Assembly: GCF_003732425.1 (NCBI RefSeq)
Contig: NZ_MOBX01000003.1
Coordinates: 248,001 to 312,000 of the forward strand
Origin: Pseudomonas fluorescens
GTDB lineage: Bacteria > Pseudomonadota > Gammaproteobacteria > Pseudomonadales > Pseudomonadaceae
Direction of reading: 5' to 3'
Length of the DNA: 64,000 nucleotides
Shown here one piece after another: positions 29,991 through 37,825 of this stretch. The notes under the pieces were generated by a model that was not told where the DNA came from, ran no database searches, and worked only from the letters and a program-made list of their open reading frames with translations. Made by a program: the position numbers and the translations under genes. Every line of letters starts with the position of its first letter. The stretch's first letter is position 1.

Positions 29991-30055
29991 CGCCACGGCC
30001 CCTTGTAGATGAGGTAGGCCATGTAGAGCGGGGCGGCTATTGGGAAGAGGATCAT
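29987..30055 (-). CDS. Tiny one-helix membrane peptide (22 aa), coupled
   Basis: A 22-residue reading frame with a hydrophobic core ILFPIAAPLYMAYLIY and a charged KGPWR end. Its ATG overlaps the upstream stop (ATGA) and its own stop overlaps the ATG of the PP-loop gene (ATGA). This exact double overlap argues that it is translated. Function unknown. Confidence 0.5.
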   Translation of the reverse strand: MILFPIAAPLYMAYLIYKGPWR

Positions 30056-30618
30056 GCCGCCACCTTCTGGCCAAGCAGCACATCGCTGACGACCTCCCAG
30101 AGTTGGGCTGGCGACCACTGGAACCGGTCGAAGTCCGTGTCAGGCTCGACGCCAACCCGGCAGGTTGAATGGGCGCCCGCTGGGTACTCGTCGCGCTTGG
30201 CCATTATTGTCGCCACTCGGCCATCGCCGCCCGGTTCAGTGCGGTGATATGCGTATGCCTGGGTGTTGTAGTCGTTGCCGGCTGGAATCCCGATCGTTCC
30301 GACATGCACCAGGTCTGCACGACCATCCGGTGTCCATGGTCGGCCGCCGCCCGCTGTCCGAGCGCCTTCGTGCAGGTACAGCATGAATTCGCCGGCGTCA
30401 TGGCAAACCAGTTCGAACTCGTGGTTGAACTGCGTACCGACGATTACGCGGGAGGTGAAGTTGAAGCGGTGATCGTGGATCGCCGAGTGTTCGAAGCATG
30501 CCCGGCGCGGCAGCTCAGGGTGCCAAACGTGCAAGCGCTGATTGCCCTGCAGCTGAACCTGCACGAATCCAAGGCCGTGCAGGGTGATTTTGTCCGTCAT
30601 CACATCATCGATAATCAT
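30052..30618 (-). CDS. Phage hypothetical protein, cupin-like
   Basis: A 188-residue protein. HSAIHDHRFNFTSRVIVG and the later YAYHRTEPGGDGRVATI contain His pairs spaced as in double-stranded beta-helix (cupin) proteins, but the assignment is by eye. The start at 30618 overlaps the stop of another tiny membrane ORF; an internal ATG at 30600 is possible. It is in an operon with the PP-loop enzyme. Confidence 0.6.
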   Translation of the reverse strand: MIIDDVMTDKITLHGLGFVQVQLQGNQRLHVWHPELPRRACFEHSAIHDHRFNFTSRVIVGTQFNHEFELVCHDAGEFMLYLHEGARTAGGGRPWTPDGRADLVHVGTIGIPAGNDYNTQAYAYHRTEPGGDGRVATIMAKRDEYPAGAHSTCRVGVEPDTDFDRFQWSPAQLWEVVSDVLLGQKVAA

Positions 30619-30695
30619 CCGATCACCGCCTTTATGGTCAGTACCAATGGAAGCCAGAAGAAGAGGGTGCAGCCGGCGATGCAGGTCAGGAGCAT
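30615..30695 (-). CDS. Tiny one-helix membrane peptide (26 aa), coupled
   Basis: A 26-residue frame, MLLTCIAGCTLFFWLPLVLT followed by IKAVIG: one long hydrophobic helix with two cysteines. Its ATG overlaps the stop of the upstream phage gene (TGATG) and its stop overlaps the start of the cupin-like gene (ATGA). It has the same arrangement as the 29987-30055 peptide. Confidence 0.5.
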   Translation of the reverse strand: MLLTCIAGCTLFFWLPLVLTIKAVIG

Positions 30696-31141
30696 CAGTA
30701 ATCCCCCCAGCCCAGGCCTTGAATGTATTCGCTCGGAATTGTCACGGCCCCGGCCGGGATCGTGCTTTCAACTTCGAGATTGCCGAAATATCCAAGGGCC
30801 GCCTGGGCTCGTTCCATCGACAATTGCGCATGACGCAGCTGCCATGACTTGCGCGCTTTGTACGAGCGAAGCGCCAAGGCCTTATCCGTGTAGGCGAAGC
30901 GACGGCCCCAGGTGCCGCCTTCCTTCAGGACGCGTTTGCGGCGCTTCTTCACTGCGTCTGCGGTCCAACTGTATTGCGGGCCGTTGACAAGATCGCAGGT
31001 GTGCTTGTCGCCGATGTAGTAGCACTGCGCTGTTTCACCGATCACCTGATAGGTGATGCAGTGCACCTCAAGGCCTTCTGGCTCGATGGTGTCGATATAG
31101 CGGTAGTGCTCTGGTCAAGCCGGCTTCTTTTCTTCAGGCAT
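30695..31141 (-). pseudogene. Phage hypothetical gene with in-frame TGA at codon 9
   Basis: The ATG at 31141 has AAGGA 8 bases upstream and opens MPEEKKPA, then TGA at 31115-31117, then the same frame continues PEHYRYIDTIEPEGLEV and on for 140 codons. The continuation has no start codon until a GTG at 31066 without a ribosome site. The simplest reading is a nonsense mutation at codon 9 of an otherwise intact gene. The downstream product contains a basic stretch ADAVKKRRKRVLKEGG and is unknown in function. Confidence 0.65.
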
Positions 31142-31214
31142 GACTTCGTCCTTGCCGCTATAGCGGCTGACTTTGAGCGGGGAGGGAGTAGCGCGATTTA
31201 GGAACGGCTTACTC

Positions 31215-31224
31215 TGGCCGATAC
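31215..31224 (+). repeat. TGGCCGATAC motif upstream of cargo gene
   Basis: This 10-mer and a following TTT also occur at 40454-40463 in front of another plus-strand cargo gene. It could be a shared promoter or operator element. Confidence 0.35.
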
Positions 31225-31267
31225 CTTTCTACGCCAGGTTAAAAGTTCGTTGATTGGAGAAAGCGTT

Positions 31268-31660
31268 TTGAAGTCGCAAAACGGAACTATGAAGTTTTTG
31301 AGGCGCTATCAGCTGTTGTTACTGCTGTTGATGTCGACAGCCTCGCTTATAAACGTATTTGCTCGATTCGAAGGAGACTGGAAGAGCTTTTGGACAGTGC
31401 TTATTTTGCAGTTGTTTTTCGGTCAGGCAGTGTTTGCATACATTCGGGGGGCGACGATCCACGTTGCACCTGGCGGACGTCTCTCCAAAGACGCGGATCC
31501 CCTTGGGCGTGCGGGCGTTGCGGCGTTGTCACTGGCTATCTATTTTTTAGCTTTCTGTTACGAAACACCAAAGCCAGAACCATCAATCTACGAAAAAAGA
31601 GCCTCGGACTGGACAATGCCTACGCGTGAGGAGATTGGCAGATCTTCAGATCAGAAATGA
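31268..31660 (+). CDS. Cargo membrane protein, hypothetical
   Basis: A 130-residue protein on the strand opposite the phage operon. Two or three hydrophobic helices (YQLLLLLLMSTASLINVF, FWTVLILQLFFGQAVFAYI and LSLAIYFLAFCY) precede a polar C-terminus. GGAG 8 bases before a TTG at 31268 suggests that start; ATG at 31289 is the alternative. No family recognised. The reversed orientation inside the early operon marks it as an added gene with its own promoter. Confidence 0.55.
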   Translation: MKSQNGTMKFLRRYQLLLLLLMSTASLINVFARFEGDWKSFWTVLILQLFFGQAVFAYIRGATIHVAPGGRLSKDADPLGRAGVAALSLAIYFLAFCYETPKPEPSIYEKRASDWTMPTREEIGRSSDQK

Positions 31661-31673
31661 TTGATGCAGCCAC

Positions 31674-32303
31674 TTACTGCTGCTCCGGACGCAGCGCTTC
31701 CTGAACCGTCTCGACAATGTGCTGTAGGGACGTGAATTCGTGGTTTTCTTCGAAAGCCTTGTCACCGACGGGGTAGTGCCATTCATCACCGAAAAGCTCG
31801 GTCAACAACTTGCTGTGATGCCAGCATTCGTTCGGTGACTCGACGCTTCGCAGAACATCGATGTCGTGCCAGAGGTCGCGGGCTTCCCCCTTATTCAGCT
31901 CATCCAGTTCCCAGTCGTGACGGCCGGTCTGTTGCCGGCGGCGCTGGACAATGCACTTTCTCGCGAATGCGTGAAGCGCGTTCCCGCTGAACCGTGTGCT
32001 GCTAATCCCGCGATCCAGGCAGTTCAGGATGTAATGCCAGTCGCAGTCGGCGACAAACTCCGCGACCGTGCGCGGGCCCATACCTCCCCAGTAGGCGTTC
32101 CAGCTTTTGTCCCAGCAGTTGATGGTGATCTTGCCCTGGGCGGTCTGGTAGTTCGGATCTGACTCAGTCGGGCAGTCGCGCCGGCCGAAGTCCTCAAGGA
32201 ATACGGTAATCGGGTCAAGCCGCGGCGCGCCGATGATCACCAGCTTGGTCACAGTCGAGCGCTCAACCTTCAGCTGCTCGGCCGGTTTGTTTTCTGTGGG
32301 CAT
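31674..32303 (-). CDS. Phage hypothetical protein
   Basis: A 209-residue protein of unknown function, encoded in the early operon. It starts MPTENKPAEQLKVERSTVTK and has Trp-rich segments INCWDKSWNAYWGGMGP and SPNECWHHSKLL. No membrane helix or recognised domain. Confidence 0.65.
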   Translation of the reverse strand: MPTENKPAEQLKVERSTVTKLVIIGAPRLDPITVFLEDFGRRDCPTESDPNYQTAQGKITINCWDKSWNAYWGGMGPRTVAEFVADCDWHYILNCLDRGISSTRFSGNALHAFARKCIVQRRRQQTGRHDWELDELNKGEARDLWHDIDVLRSVESPNECWHHSKLLTELFGDEWHYPVGDKAFEENHEFTSLQHIVETVQEALRPEQQ

Positions 32304-32389
32304 GGGGCGTCCTATGCCGGGGCATGCCCGGGCGGTGGAGTGTGGTGAGGGATCAGCTACAGTTCAGCGATCAGCCAATGGAGGTGGGT

Positions 32390-32623
32390 ATGGAATGTTT
32401 TATCTGCGGAACTGAGTCGAGCGAAGTTCCATCAGCGGGCGACTACAAGCAGCTCGCCTGCCCAAAGTGTGGTGAGTACAAACTCTCAGGCACGGCCATA
32501 GCACTTTTCAAAGAGCACAACTGGAAATTCAATATTGAATTCACTAGGCTCTGGCTTGAAACACAGCGAAAGGGCGGCACGATTCCATTGATCAGCTCGG
32601 AAAGGGCCGCAACTTTGATTTGA
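32390..32623 (+). CDS. Small zinc-ribbon protein
   Basis: A 77-residue protein with two CxxC knuckles, MECFICGTE at the start and LACPKCGEYKLSG near residue 25, expected to bind one zinc ion. GGAGG lies 5 bases before the ATG at 32390. The rest is a short helical region. It is on the plus strand, so it is probably cargo. It may bind nucleic acid or protein; function unknown. Confidence 0.55.
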   Translation: MECFICGTESSEVPSAGDYKQLACPKCGEYKLSGTAIALFKEHNWKFNIEFTRLWLETQRKGGTIPLISSERAATLI

Positions 32624-32625
32624 AG

Positions 32626-32790
32626 TCAGGCCGCTTCGGCTCGGCGTTCAGCAACACGCCACGGATCGTTGGCTCGAGCCAGTGCGGCCATCGGTGGCGG
32701 GCTGACGCTGTTGCCGCACATGTGCACCTGCTGGGTCTTGGTGAAAGGCTTACGTCGGCACCGTGGCTGATTCTCCCGCAACTGATTGCT
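32626..32790 (-). pseudogene. DNA cytosine-5 methyltransferase, C-terminal remnant
   Basis: In the frame closed by the stop at 32626-32628 the sequence reads KPFTKTQQVHMCGNSVSPPP then MAALARANDPWRVAERRAEA. This is conserved motif X and the tail of phage C5-cytosine methyltransferases (QVHMCGNSVSPPMA). A TAA at 32791-32793 closes the frame upstream and motifs I-VIII are absent. The type IV endonuclease gene begins the sequence that replaces them. Confidence 0.75.
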
Positions 32791-32874
32791 TTACAAGATC
32801 TGCTCACCGAGCCGGCGCACTCAGCGACCGCGCCAGGTTAGGTACAGCTAGCAGTACTTTTCTAGAACAAAAAA

Positions 32875-33975
32875 TTACGATTTGGGCTCGATACTGGCTA
32901 TGTAAGCTTTCAGCGCTTCGTTCTTCGCCTTTCCGTTGAGGCCGTGGTGGATTTCTCGATGGCAGGTAGGACAAATGGCGCCTATGAAGCGTGGGTGATC
33001 TAGGCCGCCATCTGATAGTCGATTGACATGGTGCGGCTCTAGATAGGGTGATCCATTCGTCTTCATGAAGGGGGCCGGATTTTCACAGCTTTCGCAATTA
33101 CCACCAGATCTTCTCAAAACGTATTCGGCAATACGTCTGCTGCGACGATAAACAGTTCTTCGAGCCGATCCTTTCTCTCCTGCCGAACCAGATTCCGCCG
33201 CAGCGAGAGCAAGCTTTCGTGCCTCGGCAAGAGATATAGCTGGCCCCAGCGCGTCGTCTTCTTCTGCGTAGGTATGCGAGTCGAAATCTACCTCCACGGG
33301 AACGAGGTTAAATCTTACTATTTTCCTGTCCTTGTTAAACTTGTCCGGGCCCCGACTCCACTCGTGACTCGCACAGGTGTATTCACCAATGTATTTTTGA
33401 CCCTGCTTGTTGCCAATTATTTCGAAGACATGCAGCGCTTTGCCCTGTTTAACATGCTCGAGAATTGCAAGATTGCCCTTGGTGAGAGTCATGTCGTCGA
33501 CTTGACCCTCACCGGTGTAGATGAAGACGCCATCATTGCTATGTTTATCTTCATAACCGTATTGCCCGCCTGTAGCCCCTGAAAAGATAAAAATAGCAGG
33601 TGATTTTGTAGATGGTGAAATTCCGCTATATGCGCTCCCGCCAAACAGTTGATGGATCTCTGTTTGCCGGTCATATACCTGGCCTACCACGAACCGAAGC
33701 TCCGGAGGTAACGACCGCGGCATCGCTACGATCGTGAAGCCACGTCGCTTGAGGTAGCCATTCGTAGGCTGCCCACCTGAGAAAAGGCCTACTGGAATGC
33801 CGGTAGCCAAGGACACAATCTTCTTCGCTGGATAGAGTTGATCATTTGCACTAATCGCATATAGGTGCGTTTGATTGTTCATCCAGTCTTTCCATTCAGG
33901 CTTGTACCGAAACTCTTCATCGAACTGCTTAAGGGCGTTTTCCAGTATTTCTCTTTTAACGGATGGCAGTTTCAA
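32875..33975 (-). CDS. Modification-dependent (type IV) restriction endonuclease, head-SRA-HNH
   Basis: A 366-residue protein. Residues 1-85 (MKLPSVKREILENALKQFDE to RRGFTIV) resemble the N-terminal head domain of ScoMcrA-like enzymes. Residues ~92-235 form a YDG/SRA-like domain (VVGQVYDRQTEIHQLFGG, then NDGVFIYTGEGQVDDM). Residues ~285-350 form a zinc-containing HNH nuclease, CESCENPAPF and EPHHVNRLSDGG with catalytic His, then CPTCHREIHHG. Such enzymes cut DNA carrying modified cytosine or phosphorothioate. It sits in the phage early operon orientation beside a methyltransferase relic and is less GC-rich than neighbours. The family assignment is by motif. Confidence 0.82.
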   Translation of the reverse strand: MKLPSVKREILENALKQFDEEFRYKPEWKDWMNNQTHLYAISANDQLYPAKKIVSLATGIPVGLFSGGQPTNGYLKRRGFTIVAMPRSLPPELRFVVGQVYDRQTEIHQLFGGSAYSGISPSTKSPAIFIFSGATGGQYGYEDKHSNDGVFIYTGEGQVDDMTLTKGNLAILEHVKQGKALHVFEIIGNKQGQKYIGEYTCASHEWSRGPDKFNKDRKIVRFNLVPVEVDFDSHTYAEEDDALGPAISLAEARKLALAAAESGSAGEKGSARRTVYRRSRRIAEYVLRRSGGNCESCENPAPFMKTNGSPYLEPHHVNRLSDGGLDHPRFIGAICPTCHREIHHGLNGKAKNEALKAYIASIEPKS

Positions 33976-34197
33976 TCGACTTCCTTGTGAGCTGCAAAAT
34001 CATCAGGGAGTGAATGCTCGCTCGTCCAGCAGTTTGGCGCAATAGTCCCTGAACGGTATTCGTGATGCTGCTACCGGCGCGCATGTCCAAAGGTGGGACC
34101 TATGCTTTCTCCAAGACGTCTGAGTAAATCGAACCGTAAGTGGTGGGAGTCAGGCGGCTTGGCGGATATGATGCGGACCTGGGAAGGGGGGGACGCA

Positions 34198-34845
34198 ATG
34201 GCACAGTCGGATAGCTTTAAAAATCTATACAAAAAAATGGATGCAACGTCAAAAACGAGGTTTCACGCTGCACGCAGGCTGAAGCTGCATGCGAAGCTGT
34301 CTACCTATACCGTTGTAGTTTTGTCTCTGGTGCTGATTCTTGTGTCCCTGATGCAGGCGTACGATCTGGGAGTGAATATCAAAAAGAAAGAAGTCGTTCT
34401 GCTTCAGGTCTTCGCTTCGATAGCGGTATTGGTGTACTCGCTTCTCATGGAGAAGAACGATTTCTCCAGCCGTTCAGAAAAAATGTACTCCTGCGCGTCA
34501 AAGCTAGGCGAGCTGAAGCAAAAGTCACATCCCAAGGCAAATGACGATGCTTTTGATAAAGATACATATGACTCTTGCTGGAAAGAGTATCACGACGTTT
34601 TGAAGCTGTATGAGACACACTCCAGCAATGATTTCAGAGGCGACTACTTGCGGGCAAAGCTGGAGATGTCAGAGCATTACCCTATCGAAGGCCTACCGAA
34701 ATTTCTCGCAAGTGCGAAGGTGTGGTTTCTGTATTTGTTGGACTTTGTGGCTTACCCCGTAGTTGCTGCGGTACTTGTAGTAGCGCTTTATTGGGTCTGG
34801 ATAGGGTTCAGTCCGGCACCGATCGTGCCGCTCGCGGGTATTTAG
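34198..34845 (+). CDS. SLATT-type membrane protein (candidate defence effector)
   Basis: A 215-residue protein. A basic amphipathic segment TSKTRFHAARRLKLHAKLST leads into two adjacent helices (~36-53 and ~66-83), followed by LMEKNDFSSRSEKMYSCASK and a helical cytosolic region. This is the layout of SLATT domains, predicted pore-forming effectors of nucleotide-signalling and other anti-phage systems. Two more hydrophobic stretches occur near residues 175-203. The ATG at 34198 follows AAGGGGG; earlier in-frame starts lack a site. No cyclase, SLOG or reverse transcriptase partner is next to it, so it may act alone. Confidence 0.68.
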   Translation: MAQSDSFKNLYKKMDATSKTRFHAARRLKLHAKLSTYTVVVLSLVLILVSLMQAYDLGVNIKKKEVVLLQVFASIAVLVYSLLMEKNDFSSRSEKMYSCASKLGELKQKSHPKANDDAFDKDTYDSCWKEYHDVLKLYETHSSNDFRGDYLRAKLEMSEHYPIEGLPKFLASAKVWFLYLLDFVAYPVVAAVLVVALYWVWIGFSPAPIVPLAGI

Positions 34846-35711
34846 TCGCCGCAGAAGCAGTTGATGTCTTCAGAGAGATAGTCGAAATCGAAGTCGGTCT
34901 GCCGAGATCGCTGCTCGGCAGACCAGCCCATCGTCTTGTAGTCAGCTCGATCCTGTCGGAACACCTGGCCGAACCGCTCTTCAGTACCTGACCACCAGAT
35001 CACTCGCGACGGGTCATCCATGATGGTCTTGATCAGCTTTCCTTCGTTCTTCTTCCAGCACAGGTCGCAATTACCGAAGTCGGAGTCCATGCCGAGGTCG
35101 AATTGCTGCGTTGCCCAGAATTCGGCAACATCTCCTTTCGTGACTCCGGCGGTATAGGAAGGGCATACGTTATCCCATCGGGTGCCGCCACGGTCATTGG
35201 CGGCCATCATGCGGTGGTAACGCTTCGGCTCGTCGTAGCGGATCCCGACGACGCAATCCCATTCGGTGTATCCAAGGGCACGCATGTGCTTCTCGCCGAT
35301 CTTCACCTTGAGGTATGCGGTGCACATGTTGTTCGAGAAGTTTGGCAGCACCGGAGGCAGGTTCTTTTCTGCCTTACGATACGCCGCGTAATACTCAAGC
35401 ATCATAGTGAATGGCTCGCCGTTGCGGCTGGCTGTTTCGAAGTCCACCAGCTTGTACCAAGGCGCTTCATCAGGTTGGCCATAAACGCGGCACCATTCCA
35501 TCCAGACGATGTTTACGTTCCAGCGCTTCGCGATCTGGTCGATGAAGAGCAGCGTTTCCTCGCGCTCTTTTCCGGTGTTCTGGAAGAACAGGTGTACATC
35601 AGGCGGGAGGGTGCCGCCGTGTGCTTCGAGGATTTTGTAGACCATGTGCCCGCTGGTGCGGCCACCACTGATGCCGATCTGGGCAGGGCCGGTGATCAGG
35701 TAGGGATTCAT
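34842..35711 (-). CDS. PP-loop (PAPS reductase-like) phage enzyme 2
   Basis: A 289-residue protein. The PP-loop is canonical, IGISGGRTSGHMVYKIL near residue 12, followed by FFQNTGKEREETLLFI. A cysteine pair GNCDLCWKKNEGKL near residue 222 is typical of phage PAPS reductase-family proteins. The C-terminal CFCGD adds two more cysteines. The actual reaction is unknown. It overlaps the 3' end of the convergent SLATT gene by 4 bases. It differs clearly from enzyme 1, so the two are separate acquisitions or functions. Confidence 0.82.
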   Translation of the reverse strand: MNPYLITGPAQIGISGGRTSGHMVYKILEAHGGTLPPDVHLFFQNTGKEREETLLFIDQIAKRWNVNIVWMEWCRVYGQPDEAPWYKLVDFETASRNGEPFTMMLEYYAAYRKAEKNLPPVLPNFSNNMCTAYLKVKIGEKHMRALGYTEWDCVVGIRYDEPKRYHRMMAANDRGGTRWDNVCPSYTAGVTKGDVAEFWATQQFDLGMDSDFGNCDLCWKKNEGKLIKTIMDDPSRVIWWSGTEERFGQVFRQDRADYKTMGWSAEQRSRQTDFDFDYLSEDINCFCGD

Positions 35712-35765
35712 AATTGCTCCAGACAGCCGATTGCCTCGCCGGCTGGCGTGATTCGTAGAAGTGGG

Positions 35766-35776
35766 GTATTTGTGTT
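35766..35776 (+). repeat. GTATTTGTGTT repeated upstream motif, copy 1
   Basis: The 11-mer GTATTTGTGTT, followed two bases later by GCC, occurs here and again at 36564-36574, each time upstream of a plus-strand cargo gene. A shared promoter element is possible. Confidence 0.35.
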
Positions 35777-35803
35777 AAGCCACTAAATTGGAGGGGGGCA
35801 CAG

Positions 35804-36502
35804 ATGATCATCAGAAAAACAAATAACCGACGGTATCTAGCTATTGGAGCAAGTCTGGGATTCTGCTTGGCTCTCTCTCTTGCTATAGTATTTCTGCTTA
35901 TGTGTAAATTTTCCGGTGCTGAATTTACTGCATTTGTAATTTCCTTTGCAGTTTTGGCTATTGCTGTTGGGTTTGCTCCGGAACTACAAGAAATTTCCAT
36001 AGTTGGAAATGTAGTCAAACTAAAGGAAGTCAAAGCTGATGCAATGAAAGCTATTGAGAGCCTAACAAAATCTAGAGTTGAAACGCTGAGAGTCCTCGTT
36101 CGACTGATCGTAAGGTCAGAGAGTGGGCCAATCACCATCGAATTGATCGATCCTAGAGTTCCGGAATTTTGGCGCGTGATTGATCTCGCCAAAGAGTACG
36201 ATTGTTTAGAAAAAATTAGGAGGGAGGTTTTGCTCGGAATCCCCGTTTTGCTCTTGGCGCAAATGGAAATAATTATTTTGCGCAGTCATAATCGAACTAT
36301 TAGTTCTGCAGTGCTCTCAAAGGAAATATTAGATCCTCAAGATCTTATTGTTCTTGCTAACGATAAGAGTTCGATACAGTCGGCGACTCAAAATTTTCAA
36401 AAATCGCCGCACGATAAGCTTAAGTTAGAACTAAAGATTTGCCTCGCTGAATACTCACGGCTTTATCAACTAAAAGAAAAGTTGGAGGCTCTGAGCAATT
36501 GA
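35804..36502 (+). CDS. AT-rich cargo membrane protein, hypothetical
   Basis: A 232-residue protein. Two N-terminal helices (near 12-33 and 38-58) precede a long cytosolic region with ELQEISIVGNVVKLKEVKAD and a C-terminal coiled-coil stretch ending LKEKLEALSN. GAGGGGGG lies 7 bases before the ATG. Codon use is strikingly AT-rich compared with the rest of the window, a sign of recent transfer. The layout of membrane anchor plus cytosolic sensor-like domain resembles defence effectors, but no family is recognised. Confidence 0.65.
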   Translation: MIIRKTNNRRYLAIGASLGFCLALSLAIVFLLMCKFSGAEFTAFVISFAVLAIAVGFAPELQEISIVGNVVKLKEVKADAMKAIESLTKSRVETLRVLVRLIVRSESGPITIELIDPRVPEFWRVIDLAKEYDCLEKIRREVLLGIPVLLLAQMEIIILRSHNRTISSAVLSKEILDPQDLIVLANDKSSIQSATQNFQKSPHDKLKLELKICLAEYSRLYQLKEKLEALSN

Positions 36503-36608
36503 TAGACTTAAGTTTTCGCAGCCTAAGCAAGCCAAAACTGTTGGCAATTTAGTCTGAGGTGAAGTATTTGTGTTCGGCCCGGCATGGAGCCGGATCAAGG
36601 AGATAGCT

Positions 36609-36926
36609 GTGAAAAAATCAATCGTCGACCAGGTGTGGCACAAAATCCCCGATCTAGATTCACAGGGCCGTGCAGCCGCAGTGAGTAAGCTTGAGCAAGT
36701 GGGTGAACTTGCTCGTCGAATCGGCCAAACCGAAGGTGGAGAAGCAGCAAACAATATTTTGGAGCACGGGCTGATAGAGGTCGCATTGCTTCGCTGTCGG
36801 GAAATTCAAGACGGGAAAGTTGGACTCGACTATGACGATCTTCAGATTTACTACCGGTACGCAACCGCAGCGATTCTAAAGGCTGAAGCAGTCATTGATG
36901 ATGAGTTGGCTCATCTGAAGCTTTAA
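36609..36926 (+). CDS. Cargo hypothetical protein
   Basis: A 105-residue, mainly helical, acidic protein starting at GTG 36609, with AAGGAG 6 bases upstream; a longer frame from 36570 has no such site. It has no membrane helix or known domain. It ends QIYYRYATAAILKAEAVIDD and overlaps the convergent phage gene by 4 bases. It shares the GTATTTGTGTT upstream motif with the preceding AT-rich gene and may be its partner. Confidence 0.6.
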   Translation: MKKSIVDQVWHKIPDLDSQGRAAAVSKLEQVGELARRIGQTEGGEAANNILEHGLIEVALLRCREIQDGKVGLDYDDLQIYYRYATAAILKAEAVIDDELAHLKL

Positions 36927-37285
36927 CCATTCCGGACTATTTCGTCGTCAGGCTCTGGCGGATCGTCGGCGAGCGACTTCATGCCGGCTGCCTGAATGAT
37001 GCGTGACACCTTTTCAGTAACCACAAAAGGTGTCGTGACACATCGGAGCATCTGGGCCTGAGTTTCGAAGTCGGCGGCGATCAGGTTCATCAGCAGCAAC
37101 TGGTGAACCTCTTGCTGGCTGTTGATGCCGTGGGCCTTCATGACTGCCTTCAGGTCAGGCTTGAACACTCCGGCCACTTCAACCGTAAACCTCTCGACGC
37201 CCAATGCAGCGTCCTTCGCCGCCGATTTCTCGCGCTTCCTGCGCTGCTTCTTGGCTTCCTCCGTCAGTTCCTTTTCCTCGGCCAT
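36923..37285 (-). CDS. Phage hypothetical protein
   Basis: A 120-residue soluble protein with a highly charged N-terminus (KELTEEAKKQRRKREKSAAK) and a helical middle part, SQQEVHQLLLMNLIAADFET. No recognised family. Same strand as the early operon. Confidence 0.65.
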   Translation of the reverse strand: MAEEKELTEEAKKQRRKREKSAAKDAALGVERFTVEVAGVFKPDLKAVMKAHGINSQQEVHQLLLMNLIAADFETQAQMLRCVTTPFVVTEKVSRIIQAAGMKSLADDPPEPDDEIVRNG

Positions 37286-37360
37286 GGCCTACCTCTTCAA
37301 TTCCGCTGGCCGGCAAGTCCAGCCAGGTCTGTCGTTTTCGTTGTTGGGATCTGGAACGTC

Positions 37361-37825
37361 TCACGCTGCGACCTTCACCTGATGCCAGGCGCCGGCGGCG
37401 TAGAACAGCTTCGCGGCTTGGGCTTCGTCCATCGATATCTCGTCGGGAATGACAATCCAGCCTGACGCGACCAGATGGGTCGGGTTCGCGCTGTTGCGCA
37501 ACTCCAGGTAGTAATGTTCGATGGCATCGGTAAGGCGCTCGACCTTGTAGATGCCCTCGGGCGAGATCTCGACCGACTTGATGTACTCGGCGCCGCGCTC
37601 GTCTCGACACATGGCGCCGATATAGATCGTCCAGCGGTAGGAGAAGTCGAATATCGCGTTGGCGATCGCGAGACTTCGGATCTGCTTGCAGCTCTTCCAG
37701 TTCGCCATGATCTGGCTGCCGCTGGGGTCGATGTTCACCACCGCGACGTGGTTGGTGCGCAGCAGCGCCCGGCAGCTGCGTTCGGCCCGGGCGAAACCAT
37801 TGTTGGGTTTGCGTTTTGACTTCAT
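37361..37825 (-). CDS. Phage hypothetical protein
   Basis: A 154-residue protein starting KSKRKPNNGFARAERSCRAL, with an alpha/beta body rich in aromatic residues and no recognised domain. Its ATG overlaps the stop of the upstream broken gene (ATGA), a mark of normal phage operon packing. Confidence 0.65.
   Translation of the reverse strand: MKSKRKPNNGFARAERSCRALLRTNHVAVVNIDPSGSQIMANWKSCKQIRSLAIANAIFDFSYRWTIYIGAMCRDERGAEYIKSVEISPEGIYKVERLTDAIEHYYLELRNSANPTHLVASGWIVIPDEISMDEAQAAKLFYAAGAWHQVKVAA

Noticed and set aside
34093..34197. N-terminal extension of the SLATT-type protein
   Set aside because: No ribosome site at the earlier starts, whereas AAGGGGG precedes the ATG at 34198.
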